From assembly GCA_017861495.1 (NCBI GenBank), contig JAGFXW010000073.1, forward strand, positions 1-11,795: a stretch of DNA of 11,795 bases. Direction: 5' to 3'. The DNA is from Bacillota bacterium (GTDB taxonomy: Bacteria > Bacillota_C > Negativicutes > CTSoil-072). Both the position numbers and the translations under genes were made by a program. This document shows, piece after piece, positions 1-6,532 of the stretch; the stretch's first letter is position 1; each line of letters opens with the position of its first letter. Under the pieces are notes generated by a model that was not told the DNA's origin, ran no database searches, and was given only the letters and a program-made list of their open reading frames with translations.

Positions 1-33
1 GCCAGGATTGCGGCCGCTATGGATAGAACATAA
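1..33 (+). CDS. C-terminal end of an upstream gene, possibly lpxC (partial)
   Basis: Reading from base 1 gives ten codons (ARIAAAMDRT) and a TAA stop at 31-33, ending 16 bp before fabZ. The fabZ ribosome binding site overlaps this stop, which is the spacing seen between genes of one operon. Ten residues are far too few to identify a family. The suggestion of lpxC (UDP-3-O-acyl-GlcNAc deacetylase) rests only on the usual lpxC-fabZ-lpxA order in LPS clusters of Negativicutes and other bacteria, not on the peptide. It could equally be another gene, or not a gene. Confidence 0.45.
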   Translation, partial: ARIAAAMDRT

Positions 34-38
34 GGAGG
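32..38 (+). promoter_or_regulatory. fabZ ribosome binding site
   Basis: AAGGAGG is a full match to the anti-Shine-Dalgarno sequence. It lies 11 bp before the ATG at 50 and overlaps the stop of the preceding reading frame, which supports translation coupling and the chosen fabZ start. Confidence 0.7.
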
Positions 39-49
39 CTGGTTGAGTT

Positions 50-475
50 ATGGTGCTGACAGCGACTGAGATTCAGCAAATTATTCCCCATCGTTATCCA
101 ATGTTGTTAGTGGATCGCATTCTGGAAATCGAGCCGTTAAAAAGAGCTGTAGGGATAAAAAATGTGACGATCGACGAACCGTTTTTTGCAGGTCATTTTC
201 CCGGTCAGCCGGTCATGCCGGGAGTTCTTCTTTTGGAAGCCATGGCGCAGGTAGGCGGGGTTGCCATGCTGTATCCGGAAGAAAACAGAGGAAAAATTGC
301 CTACTTTGCCGGTATGGACAACGTGAAATTTCGCCGGCCGGTTGTTCCTGGCGATCAAGTTAAGACGGTTGCCGAAGTGATGAAAGTAAGGGGCTCCATG
401 GGAAAATTGCGGGCCGAGGCCTTCGTCGACGGAGAGCTTGTAGCGGAAGCGGAATTTTTCTTTGCCATTAAATAG
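50..475 (+). CDS. fabZ: 3-hydroxyacyl-[acyl-carrier-protein] dehydratase FabZ
   Basis: FabZ dehydrates 3-hydroxyacyl-ACP to trans-2-enoyl-ACP in cytoplasmic type II fatty acid synthesis. It competes with LpxA for 3-hydroxyacyl-ACP, which explains why it sits in lipid A clusters. The 141-residue product is of normal length and has a complete single hot-dog fold. The N-terminal [10 protein letters not shown] block is at about residues 14-23. The catalytic pair is His49, in the [12 protein letters not shown] block, and Glu63, in LLEAMAQ; the numbering matches characterised FabZ proteins. The conserved [10 protein letters not shown] segment is at about 94-103. The ATG at 50 follows a perfect AAGGAGG, and no better upstream start is in frame. 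It is followed by the only long spacer in the window (181 bp) before lpxA. Nothing looks damaged. Confidence 0.97.
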   Translation: MVLTATEIQQIIPHRYPMLLVDRILEIEPLKRAVGIKNVTIDEPFFAGHFPGQPVMPGVLLLEAMAQVGGVAMLYPEENRGKIAYFAGMDNVKFRRPVVPGDQVKTVAEVMKVRGSMGKLRAEAFVDGELVAEAEFFFAIK

Positions 476-515
476 GGCGTAAAAATTCGTAAAACAGAGA
501 ATATAGGTTAAAAAA

Positions 516-560
516 AGGCATTAAACCGTGATCGTTTTCGATTATGGCTGAAAATGGCCT
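516..560 (+). promoter_or_regulatory. Interrupted inverted repeat, predicted RNA hairpin
   Basis: The inner stem pairs CCGTGATCG (526-534) with CGATTATGG (539-547) across a TTTT loop: nine pairs, two of them G-U if transcribed rightward. After an asymmetric internal loop, the outer arms AGGCATT (516-522) and AATGGCCT (553-560) pair with one bulged G. No T-run follows on the + strand, so it is not a standard rightward terminator. On the - strand the hairpin would be followed by a run of seven T (510-516), so it could terminate leftward transcription, but no leftward gene is visible. It may be a leader structure for lpxA and the genes beyond. The function is inference. Confidence 0.4.
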
Positions 561-622
561 AAATGCGCCCGCCACAAACAGACTAAACAGTCGGACTATA
601 CGTAACAGTAACTAAATTGATT

Positions 623-635
623 ATGTGCGGCACAT
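623..635 (+). promoter_or_regulatory. 13-bp palindrome just upstream of the lpxA ribosome binding site
   Basis: ATGTGC-G-GCACAT is a perfect odd-centred dyad ending 4 bp before GGAGGAG (640-646) of lpxA. As DNA it could be an operator; as RNA it would be a five-pair hairpin with a three-base loop beside the ribosome binding site. No protein or motif family is recognised, so a regulatory role is a guess from position. Confidence 0.25.
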
Positions 636-656
636 TTATGGAGGAGTTGAAGAAAT

Positions 657-1481
657 ATGAAACCGGAAACGGTAGTTATACCGATGCGCAAAATTCATGA
701 AACAGCTGTGATTGCCCCGGGCGCACGGATTGGCAAGGATGTAGAAGTTGGTCCTTATGCGGTAATCGGGGCCAATGTTATTATTGGCGACGGTACAAAA
801 ATCGGTCCGCATGTGGTAATTGACGGCTGGACCAGCATTGGCCACCATTGCGTGATTTTCCCTGGCGTGTCGATCGGCGCTGAGCCGCAGGATCTGAAGT
901 TTTACGGCGAAAAAAGCTATGTCTTTATCGGCAACAATACGAAAATCAGGGAATGTGTAACGATCAACCGGGCGACCGGTGAAGGCGAAGAGACCCGGGT
1001 CGGCAACGATTGCCTGCTGATGGCGTATTCCCATGTGGCGCACAACTGCATCGTCGGGAATAATGTTATTTTAGCGAACTCGGCAACGTTGGCCGGGCAT
1101 GTGATTGTCGAAGACCGGGCCATTGTCGGCGGATTGGCCGGCGTGCATCAGTTTGTTAAAATCGGGCGGAACGCCATGATCGGCGGCGCGTCCAAAATTG
1201 TTCAGGATATTCCGCCGTTTGTCATTGTCGACGGGAATCCGGCGAAAGTGGCAGGATTGAACAATGTTGGCCTGTCACGGGCCGGAATGTCGCTGGAAGT
1301 ACGGCGCAACCTGAAGAAGGCGTACCGGATTCTTTACCGCTCCGGCCTGAGTTTGCCGCAGGCAATTGCTGTTATGGAGCAAGAGTTGGAATCCTCGGAC
1401 GAAGTAGAACATTTTATGCGCTTTTTGCGGAATGCGGAACGCGGAATTTGCCGTGGCCGACGGGAAGCGGGCGAAGCGTAA
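657..1481 (+). CDS. lpxA: Acyl-ACP--UDP-N-acetylglucosamine O-acyltransferase LpxA
   Basis: LpxA is the first enzyme of lipid A synthesis; it transfers a 3-hydroxyacyl chain from ACP to the 3-OH of UDP-GlcNAc in the cytoplasm, as a homotrimer. The 274-residue product has many hexapeptide repeats (left-handed beta helix) over about residues 13-195, then a helical C-terminal domain (RRNLKKAYRILYRSG onward). The catalytic His is His129 in SHVAHNC, equivalent to E. coli His125, and His148 in LAGHV matches His144. Gly177 aligns with E. coli Gly173, the hydrocarbon-ruler position that permits longer (C14-like) chains; the chain length here is only inferred. The ATG at 657 follows GGAGGAG at 640-646; a second ATG at 684 matches the usual family N-terminus but has no good binding site. 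The stop lies 11 bp before the lpxI ATG. The gene looks intact. Confidence 0.97.
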   Translation: MKPETVVIPMRKIHETAVIAPGARIGKDVEVGPYAVIGANVIIGDGTKIGPHVVIDGWTSIGHHCVIFPGVSIGAEPQDLKFYGEKSYVFIGNNTKIRECVTINRATGEGEETRVGNDCLLMAYSHVAHNCIVGNNVILANSATLAGHVIVEDRAIVGGLAGVHQFVKIGRNAMIGGASKIVQDIPPFVIVDGNPAKVAGLNNVGLSRAGMSLEVRRNLKKAYRILYRSGLSLPQAIAVMEQELESSDEVEHFMRFLRNAERGICRGRREAGEA

Positions 1482-1492
1482 ACGGGGGCACT

Positions 1493-2313
1493 ATGAAAAA
1501 AATAGGATTATTGGCCGGCGTCGGACGATTGCCGGTCGAATTTGCCCGTGCCGCTCGCGGCACCGTGCCGCTCGCGGCATGGGTTTTGGTGTAATTGCCA
1601 TTGGCCTTGTCGACGGGGTGGATAAAGATTTGGCGGCTGCCGCCGATAAATTTTATCCGATCAGTGTCGCCAAGTTGGGAAAGATCCTTTCCACGTTGAA
1701 AGCGGAAGGCGTTACAGAGGTTACCATGCTGGGCAAAGTGACCAAAGAATTGGTGTTTAACAAGCTGGTTCTGCCGGATATGCGGTTGATCAAATTGATG
1801 GCAAGTTTAAAAAACCACAGTGACGATACCTTGATGCTGGCGTTTGTGCGGGAATTGGCTGCCGAAGGCATCGGTGTACTGGACCAGACGCAATTTTTGA
1901 AGCCGTTGATGCCACAGGCGGGAATTTTAACCCGGCGCAAACCGACTGAAGCGGAATTGGCGGACATGGAATTTGGCTTTCAAATGGCCAAGCAGATTGG
2001 CGGCCTGGATATTGGGCAGACCGTGGTTGTCAAAAACCGGGCTGTTATGGCCGTCGAGGCGATTGAGGGTACGGATGCCTGCATACGCAGAGGCGGGGCG
2101 CTCGGACGCGGCGGCGTGACCGTCGCGAAAGTGGCAAAACCGGACCAGGATATGCGATTTGATGTACCGGGAGTGGGCCCGGACACGCTGCAGTCGATGA
2201 TTGACGCCGGTGCTGTCGCACTGGTGATGGAGGCCGGTAAAACACTGCTTATTGACAAGGAAACGGTGATTGCCATGGCTGACAAGCATAAGATTACGAT
2301 TGCAGTGCAGTAA
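1493..2313 (+). pseudogene. lpxI: UDP-2,3-diacylglucosamine pyrophosphatase LpxI, frameshifted by a 17-bp duplication
   Basis: LpxI hydrolyses UDP-2,3-diacylglucosamine to lipid X and UMP, replacing LpxH in many bacteria. The natural start is ATG 1493 (MKKIGLLAGVGRLPVEFARAARG), 11 bp after the lpxA stop. After about 23 family-like residues a second copy of a 17-bp unit shifts the frame, and translation stops at TAA 1592-1594, giving a 33-residue peptide. Removing one copy joins FARAARG directly to MGFGVIAIGLVDGVD and restores 267 residues, the usual LpxI length. The remainder is normal, including the conserved EAIEGTDA block (about restored residues 184-191) and the FDVPGVG segment. The downstream part is open as far back as 1432 in the other frame, but those codons overlap lpxA and read as nonsense. 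Reinitiation at ATG 1579 is conceivable, without a ribosome binding site, and would lack the N-terminal 28 residues. A sequencing or assembly error cannot be excluded. Confidence 0.88.
1546..1579 (+). repeat. Perfect 2 x 17-bp tandem duplication inside lpxI
   Basis: The unit CCGTGCCGCTCGCGGCA occurs at 1546-1562 and again, identically, at 1563-1579. The bases on both sides differ, so there are exactly two copies. Seventeen is not a multiple of three, so the extra copy destroys the lpxI frame. The unit contains a GC-rich palindrome: GTGCCGC, TC, GCGGCAC pairs across 1548-1563. Hairpin-prone tandem units of this kind are classic substrates for replication slippage, so the change could also revert precisely. 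Confidence 0.95.
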
Positions 2314-2343
2314 TTTTTTTGAAACTGGGTGGAGGCTTGTTGT

Positions 2344-3447
2344 ATGACGAAAATTATGCTTTCGGTGGGGGAGGCGTCCGGTGATTTGCACGGCGCCAGT
2401 CTGGCCAAGGCGTTGAAGGCGATGCAGCCGGATATCTCTTTAATCGGCATGGGCGGCAGCGGCATGCGTGCGGCCGGCGTTGATATTGTGTATGATATCG
2501 CCGATTTGGGCGTAATGGGCATTGTGGAAGTGGTCCGCAATCTGCGAAAAATGTTTCGTCTGCGGGACCTGCTTACCGAAGTCATGGAGCGCGAACGGCC
2601 GGATGTGCTGGTGGTGATCGATTATCCCGGCTTTAACATGCGGCTGGCTGCCGTGGCCAAACGGTTGGGGATTCCGGTAGTATCCTATATTAGTCCGTCC
2701 GTCTGGGCGTGGGGCCGGGGCAGGGCGAAAGGCGTGGCCGAAACGGTAACGAAAGTTGCGGCCATTTTTTCATTTGAGGCTGAAGTCTACATCGTCAAAC
2801 CGCAGTGGAGCAAGGAAGAAGCGATCCGCCATTTCGGCGTCAATCCCGCCTATCCGGTGGTGTTGCTTTTACCGGGCAGCCGCCGGCATGAGATTGACCG
2901 GTTATTGACCCCCATGCTGGAAGCGGCAGTACGGATCAGCGAGGCAATTCCCGGCTGCCAGTTTTTTCTGCCGGTAGCCTCTACAATTTCCCGGGAAGCA
3001 ATCCAAACCAAACTGCAGTCATATCCGGTGGACGTTCAATTGACGGACGGATATACGTATGATCTAATGAACATTGCCGATTTGGCGCTGGCTGCTTCCG
3101 GCACCGTCACTCTAGAGGCGGCCTTGCTGCAAGTTCCTTCGGTGGTGATTTACAAAACGGCGTTTTTAACCTATCTGATTGGCAAGGCGTTGGTGCGGAT
3201 TGACAATATCAGCCTGCCCAATATTGTTGCCGGCCGGCGTATTCTGCCGGAATTTTTGCAAAGCGCGGTTACGGCGGATAATCTGGTGGCGGCTGCCTTG
3301 CCGATGCTGCAAGATCCGGCGGTTCGCGCAAAAAACAAAGCCGATCTGGCTGAAGTGCGGCATCGTTTGGGAGAACCCGGCGCTGTCAACCGGGTTGCCC
3401 GGTTAGTTTTGGATGTAGCGGCTGAAAGCCGTGGAGGAAGAGCATGA
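2344..3447 (+). CDS. lpxB: Lipid-A-disaccharide synthase LpxB, with a 16-residue internal gap
   Basis: LpxB (glycosyltransferase family 19) joins lipid X to UDP-2,3-diacylglucosamine, giving the lipid A disaccharide at the inner face of the cytoplasmic membrane. The ATG at 2344 is preferred (367 residues; MTKIMLSVGEASGD), with GGAGG at 2331-2335; an in-frame GTG at 2329 overlaps that binding site. Visible motifs are GEASGD (9-14; Glu10 equals E. coli Glu15), IDYPGFN (Asp93 equals Asp98), SPSVWAWG (117-124), LLPGSR (Arg180 equals Arg201) and SGTVTLEAAL. The offset to E. coli is 5 up to Tyr149 and 21 from Ile150, so exactly 16 residues (E. coli 155-170) are absent, including the conserved F(V/I)GH(P/T) block. 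The gap is in frame (48 bp). Activity is doubtful if the gap is real. The stop overlaps the next start by 4 bp (ATGA). Confidence 0.93.
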   Translation: MTKIMLSVGEASGDLHGASLAKALKAMQPDISLIGMGGSGMRAAGVDIVYDIADLGVMGIVEVVRNLRKMFRLRDLLTEVMERERPDVLVVIDYPGFNMRLAAVAKRLGIPVVSYISPSVWAWGRGRAKGVAETVTKVAAIFSFEAEVYIVKPQWSKEEAIRHFGVNPAYPVVLLLPGSRRHEIDRLLTPMLEAAVRISEAIPGCQFFLPVASTISREAIQTKLQSYPVDVQLTDGYTYDLMNIADLALAASGTVTLEAALLQVPSVVIYKTAFLTYLIGKALVRIDNISLPNIVAGRRILPEFLQSAVTADNLVAAALPMLQDPAVRAKNKADLAEVRHRLGEPGAVNRVARLVLDVAAESRGGRA

Positions 3448-5174
3448 AGATCTATCTGCGTTTGCTGAGTTATATTCGCCCCTATCTGCCACGGCTGGCT
3501 CTCGCCATCGTGTGCATCATCGTCGCAGCCGGCGGGAACCTGTATATCCCCTGGATCATCAAAAATGTCATTGACGATGTGCTCACAGCGAAAAATATGG
3601 AGATGCTGAATATAATCTCTATCAGCATTGTTGCCGTCTTTTTGGTTCGGGGGATCTTTTTTTATGGCCAAACCTATCTGATGTCATTTATCGGCCAGCG
3701 AGTCATCATTGATATCCGCGAGGCGGTATACCGTCATCTGCAAAAATTGTCGCTGTCCTATTACGATAAACGCCAGACCGGTACGATCATGAGTTATGTT
3801 ACCAATGATGTGGCGGCGTTACAGAACGCGTTGATCGATAGTGTAGTCGAATTGGTCACGGAAGGAATGGTCCTGGCCGGTTCGCTGGGCGCCATGTTTT
3901 ATATTCACTGGAAACTTTCGCTCCTTACGCTGACTACCTTGCCACTGGTGGCGTTGGCCATCAATTTTTTCGGCAAAAAACTGCGCAAGGCGGGAAAAAC
4001 ACTGCAGGAACGTACTGCCGACATTACTTCCGTACTGCAAGAAACGATTTCTTCGGTGCGGGTCATCAAATCCTTTGCCCGCGAAGACTATGAAATTGAC
4101 CGGTTTAACCGGGAAAACTATTTCAATTTCCGGGCGCAGATGAAAGCAGCCCAAATCATGGCGACGCTGACGCCGACGATTGAGTTTCTGGCGGCGATTG
4201 GCGTTACGATCATTATTTGGTACGGCGGCCGGGAAGTCATTTCCGGAAGTCTGACTTCCGGGTCTCTGATCGCATTTTTAATTTATGTTGTCAATATCTC
4301 GAACCCCATTAAACGGTTAAGCCGGGTGTACGGCAATATCCAGCGGGCGCTGGCTGCGGCCGATCGGGTGTTTACCGTTTTGGACACACCGTCGGAAATT
4401 CAGGATTTGCCGGGGGCGGTGGATTTGCCGCCGGTACAGGGCACGGTTGCGTTTGAGAACGTTACGTTTGAATACAAACCCGGTGAACCGGCTTTGCAGG
4501 AAGTTTCCATGACGGCCGAACCGGGACAGATGGTCGCGATTGTCGGCCCCAGCGGCGCCGGCAAAACGACCTTCGCCAATCTGCTGCCGCGGTTTTACGA
4601 TCCGGTTGCCGGTAGAATCACGTTGGACGGGATCGATATTAAATCGGTGACGCTGCGTTCCTTGCGGGAGCAAATTGGAATTGTGCCGCAGGAGACAATC
4701 CTTTTTAACGGCACAATTTACAGTAATATTTTATACGGGGACCTGACGGCAACGGAGGAACAGGTGTTGGCGGCGGCCAAGGCCGCGAACGCCCATACCT
4801 TTATCCTGGCAATGCCGGAAGGATACCAAACCCAAATCGGGGAGCGCGGCTGCAAACTTTCCGGCGGTCAACGCCAGCGGATTTCGATTGCCCGGGCGAT
4901 TCTGAAAAATCCCCGGGTGCTGATCCTGGATGAGGCAACCTCGGCGTTGGATACGGAAAGTGAGAAACTGGTCCAGGATGCGCTGGATAAACTGATGGTG
5001 GGACGGACTTCGTTTGTCATTGCCCATCGTCTTTCCACGATCCAGCGGGCCGACCGCATCCTTGTGATGGATAAGGGCCGGATTGTCGAAACCGGGACCC
5101 ATGAGGAATTGATCCGCAGCGGCGGATTATACGAAAAACTATACCAGATCCAGTTCAATGAACAGGCAGGATAG
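3444..5174 (+). CDS. msbA: Lipid A export ABC transporter, MsbA type (permease fused to ATPase)
   Basis: This is a 576-residue half-transporter with an N-terminal membrane domain and a C-terminal nucleotide-binding domain; the active form would be a homodimer. In LPS clusters this family flips core-lipid A across the inner membrane. Hydrophobic segments are visible near residues 15-38, 52-72, 130-150, 155-175 and 245-285. The ATPase is complete: Walker A GPSGAGKTT (about 368-376), Q-loop VPQE, signature LSGGQRQR (about 472), Walker B VLILDEATSALD (about 492) and the H-loop IAHRLSTI (about 526). Its ATG overlaps the lpxB stop by 4 bp, with GGAGGAAGAG just upstream, so translation is coupled. 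The fold alone cannot separate MsbA from multidrug exporters of the same family; position between lpxB and waaA supports MsbA. No damage is seen. Confidence 0.9.
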   Translation: MKIYLRLLSYIRPYLPRLALAIVCIIVAAGGNLYIPWIIKNVIDDVLTAKNMEMLNIISISIVAVFLVRGIFFYGQTYLMSFIGQRVIIDIREAVYRHLQKLSLSYYDKRQTGTIMSYVTNDVAALQNALIDSVVELVTEGMVLAGSLGAMFYIHWKLSLLTLTTLPLVALAINFFGKKLRKAGKTLQERTADITSVLQETISSVRVIKSFAREDYEIDRFNRENYFNFRAQMKAAQIMATLTPTIEFLAAIGVTIIIWYGGREVISGSLTSGSLIAFLIYVVNISNPIKRLSRVYGNIQRALAAADRVFTVLDTPSEIQDLPGAVDLPPVQGTVAFENVTFEYKPGEPALQEVSMTAEPGQMVAIVGPSGAGKTTFANLLPRFYDPVAGRITLDGIDIKSVTLRSLREQIGIVPQETILFNGTIYSNILYGDLTATEEQVLAAAKAANAHTFILAMPEGYQTQIGERGCKLSGGQRQRISIARAILKNPRVLILDEATSALDTESEKLVQDALDKLMVGRTSFVIAHRLSTIQRADRILVMDKGRIVETGTHEELIRSGGLYEKLYQIQFNEQAG

Positions 5175-5203
5175 AGGCACGACAGAGTCGAAAAGGGGTA
5201 ACT

Positions 5204-6502
5204 ATGATGCATTTCCTATATAATATTCTGGCCGTATGCCTGGCCGTTGCCGCCATACCGCTGTTTACTTGGCGTTTGATGCAGGAAAAAGGGTTTGGCG
5301 AGCGATTACGCCAAAGCTTCGGTTTTATTCCGGCTGAGATTATGGCGCCGGTAGCGGAAAAAAATTGCATTTGGATCCATGCCGCATCCGTAGGGGAAAT
5401 TGTGGCTGCCAGCCCGATTGTCAAAGAAATCCGTAAAACCTTGCCCGGAAATCCGATTTTGATTTCCGTAGTCACGGCCAACGGCTATGAAATGGCGAGG
5501 CGAATTATTTCCGATGCGGACAGTATTATCTATTTCCCTCTGGATTTGCCGTGGCTGAGCGACTGGACCGTACGGCGGATCCGGCCGAGGGTTTTTTTGC
5601 CTGTGGAAACCGAATTATGGCCTAATTTTTTGCGTTCGGTTCGCCGGCAAGGAATCCCGGTGATGATGGTTAACGGGCGGATCAGTGAGAAAAGTGTGGC
5701 CCGCTACCGGTATTTACGGGGAATTTTGGCGAATATGCTGGAGACGATCATAAAATTTTGCATGCAATCGACCATTGACGCGCAATATATTATTCAAATG
5801 GGGGCGGACCCCAAACGGGTGATTGTAACCGGCAATACGAAATTTGACCAGACATACACGGATACGAGCCCGGAGAAAATTGTTTCGCTGCGGCGGCAAC
5901 TGGGGCTGACGTCTGCCGAACCGATCATTGTTGCCGGCAGCACGCACAAAGGCGAAGAAGAGTTGTTGCTGGCTGCGTTTACCAAGGTGAAAGCCGTTTA
6001 TTCCCAAGCCGCGCTAATCATCGCGCCCCGGGAAATTTTGCGGGCGGAAGAACTTCTTGCCATGGCCGCAGAAGCCGGCTTCGAGGCGAAAACCCGCACC
6101 GCTCTGACGGCGGAACCGGCGGAAGGTCATGAACTCGTCATATTGAATACCATTGGCGAATTGGGGCAGATTTATAGTTTGGGCGATATCATTTTTGTCG
6201 GCGGCAGCCTCGTATCGTTAGGCGGGCACAATATCCTTGAACCGGCTGCCCATGGCAAACCGATCGTAGTCGGACCCCATATGTTTAATTTTAAAGAGAG
6301 TTATGCGCTGTTTTCCGGCCGCAACGCCTGTGCGACGGTTTTCGACGAAGCAAGCCTGGCGGAAAAATGGCTGGAGATCCTTGCGAATGAAACACTTCGC
6401 CGGACGATGAGCGAAGAAGCGCTGACCATTATCCGGGAAAATCGCGGCGCAGCGCACAAAAGTGCGGTGTGCCTGAAAGAGTTATTGGAAAATCGGCAAT
6501 AA
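5204..6502 (+). CDS. waaA: 3-deoxy-D-manno-octulosonic acid (Kdo) transferase WaaA/KdtA
   Basis: WaaA transfers Kdo from CMP-Kdo to the lipid A precursor at the inner membrane. The 432-residue protein has normal length for the GT30 family. An N-terminal hydrophobic anchor spans about residues 4-22. The family's catalytic Glu is likely Glu33 in GFGERLRQSFG. Next come HAASVGE (about 59-65), LPVETELWPN (about 132-141), GSTHKGEEE and the C-terminal FVGGSLVSLGGHNILEPAAHGKP block, followed by GPHMFNF, all conserved. One departure: E. coli has PRHPER where this protein has PREILR (residues 275-280), so the usual His is Glu. This may be a lineage variant. The ATG at 5204 has AAGGGG upstream; the ATG at 5207 is an equal alternative. 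It starts 29 bp after msbA. How many Kdo units it adds cannot be read from the sequence. Confidence 0.95.
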   Translation: MMHFLYNILAVCLAVAAIPLFTWRLMQEKGFGERLRQSFGFIPAEIMAPVAEKNCIWIHAASVGEIVAASPIVKEIRKTLPGNPILISVVTANGYEMARRIISDADSIIYFPLDLPWLSDWTVRRIRPRVFLPVETELWPNFLRSVRRQGIPVMMVNGRISEKSVARYRYLRGILANMLETIIKFCMQSTIDAQYIIQMGADPKRVIVTGNTKFDQTYTDTSPEKIVSLRRQLGLTSAEPIIVAGSTHKGEEELLLAAFTKVKAVYSQAALIIAPREILRAEELLAMAAEAGFEAKTRTALTAEPAEGHELVILNTIGELGQIYSLGDIIFVGGSLVSLGGHNILEPAAHGKPIVVGPHMFNFKESYALFSGRNACATVFDEASLAEKWLEILANETLRRTMSEEALTIIRENRGAAHKSAVCLKELLENRQ

Positions 6503-6532
6503 CCAACTGAACGTTAAAGGCGGAACTGTAAA

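Larger units (their letters stand above)
476..656 (+). other. fabZ-lpxA intergenic spacer
   Basis: This 181-bp AT-richer stretch is the only non-coding gap over 40 bp in the window. It holds a long interrupted inverted repeat (516-560), a small dyad GACT/AGTC (581-592), a 13-bp palindrome (623-635) and the lpxA ribosome binding site GGAGGAG (640-646). I searched by eye for a sigma-A promoter and found no pair of -35 and -10 boxes with acceptable spacing. A promoter is therefore possible but not shown. No open reading frame of convincing quality lies here. Confidence 0.6.

Noticed and set aside
476..656. A sigma-A promoter for lpxA in the spacer (boxes such as TTGCCA at 462, TATACG at 597, TAAATT at 613, TTGATT at 617).
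   Set aside because: None of these has a partner box at 16-18 bp spacing, so no promoter can be supported by eye.
636..1043. Long antisense open frames opposite lpxA and most other genes.
   Set aside because: They mirror strongly conserved genes, lack ribosome binding sites and encode no recognisable domain; they are expected by chance in moderately GC-rich coding DNA.
1432..1578. Upstream extension of the lpxI frame as an alternative N-terminus starting at 1432.
   Set aside because: It lies largely inside lpxA in another frame, has no ribosome binding site, and encodes a basic, low-complexity peptide unlike LpxI. The frame is open only because of the duplication shift.
2290..2320. Possible terminator at the end of lpxI, with a T-run (2314-2320) after the stop.
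   Set aside because: The preceding sequence forms only a weak, interrupted stem (TTAC...GTAA with GCA/TGC), not a GC-rich hairpin, and lpxB follows 30 bp later.
3444..5174. Reading the ABC transporter as a drug-resistance exporter.
   Set aside because: The fold cannot exclude it, but coupling to lpxB by a 4-bp overlap and the position before waaA make the MsbA lipid A flippase far more likely.
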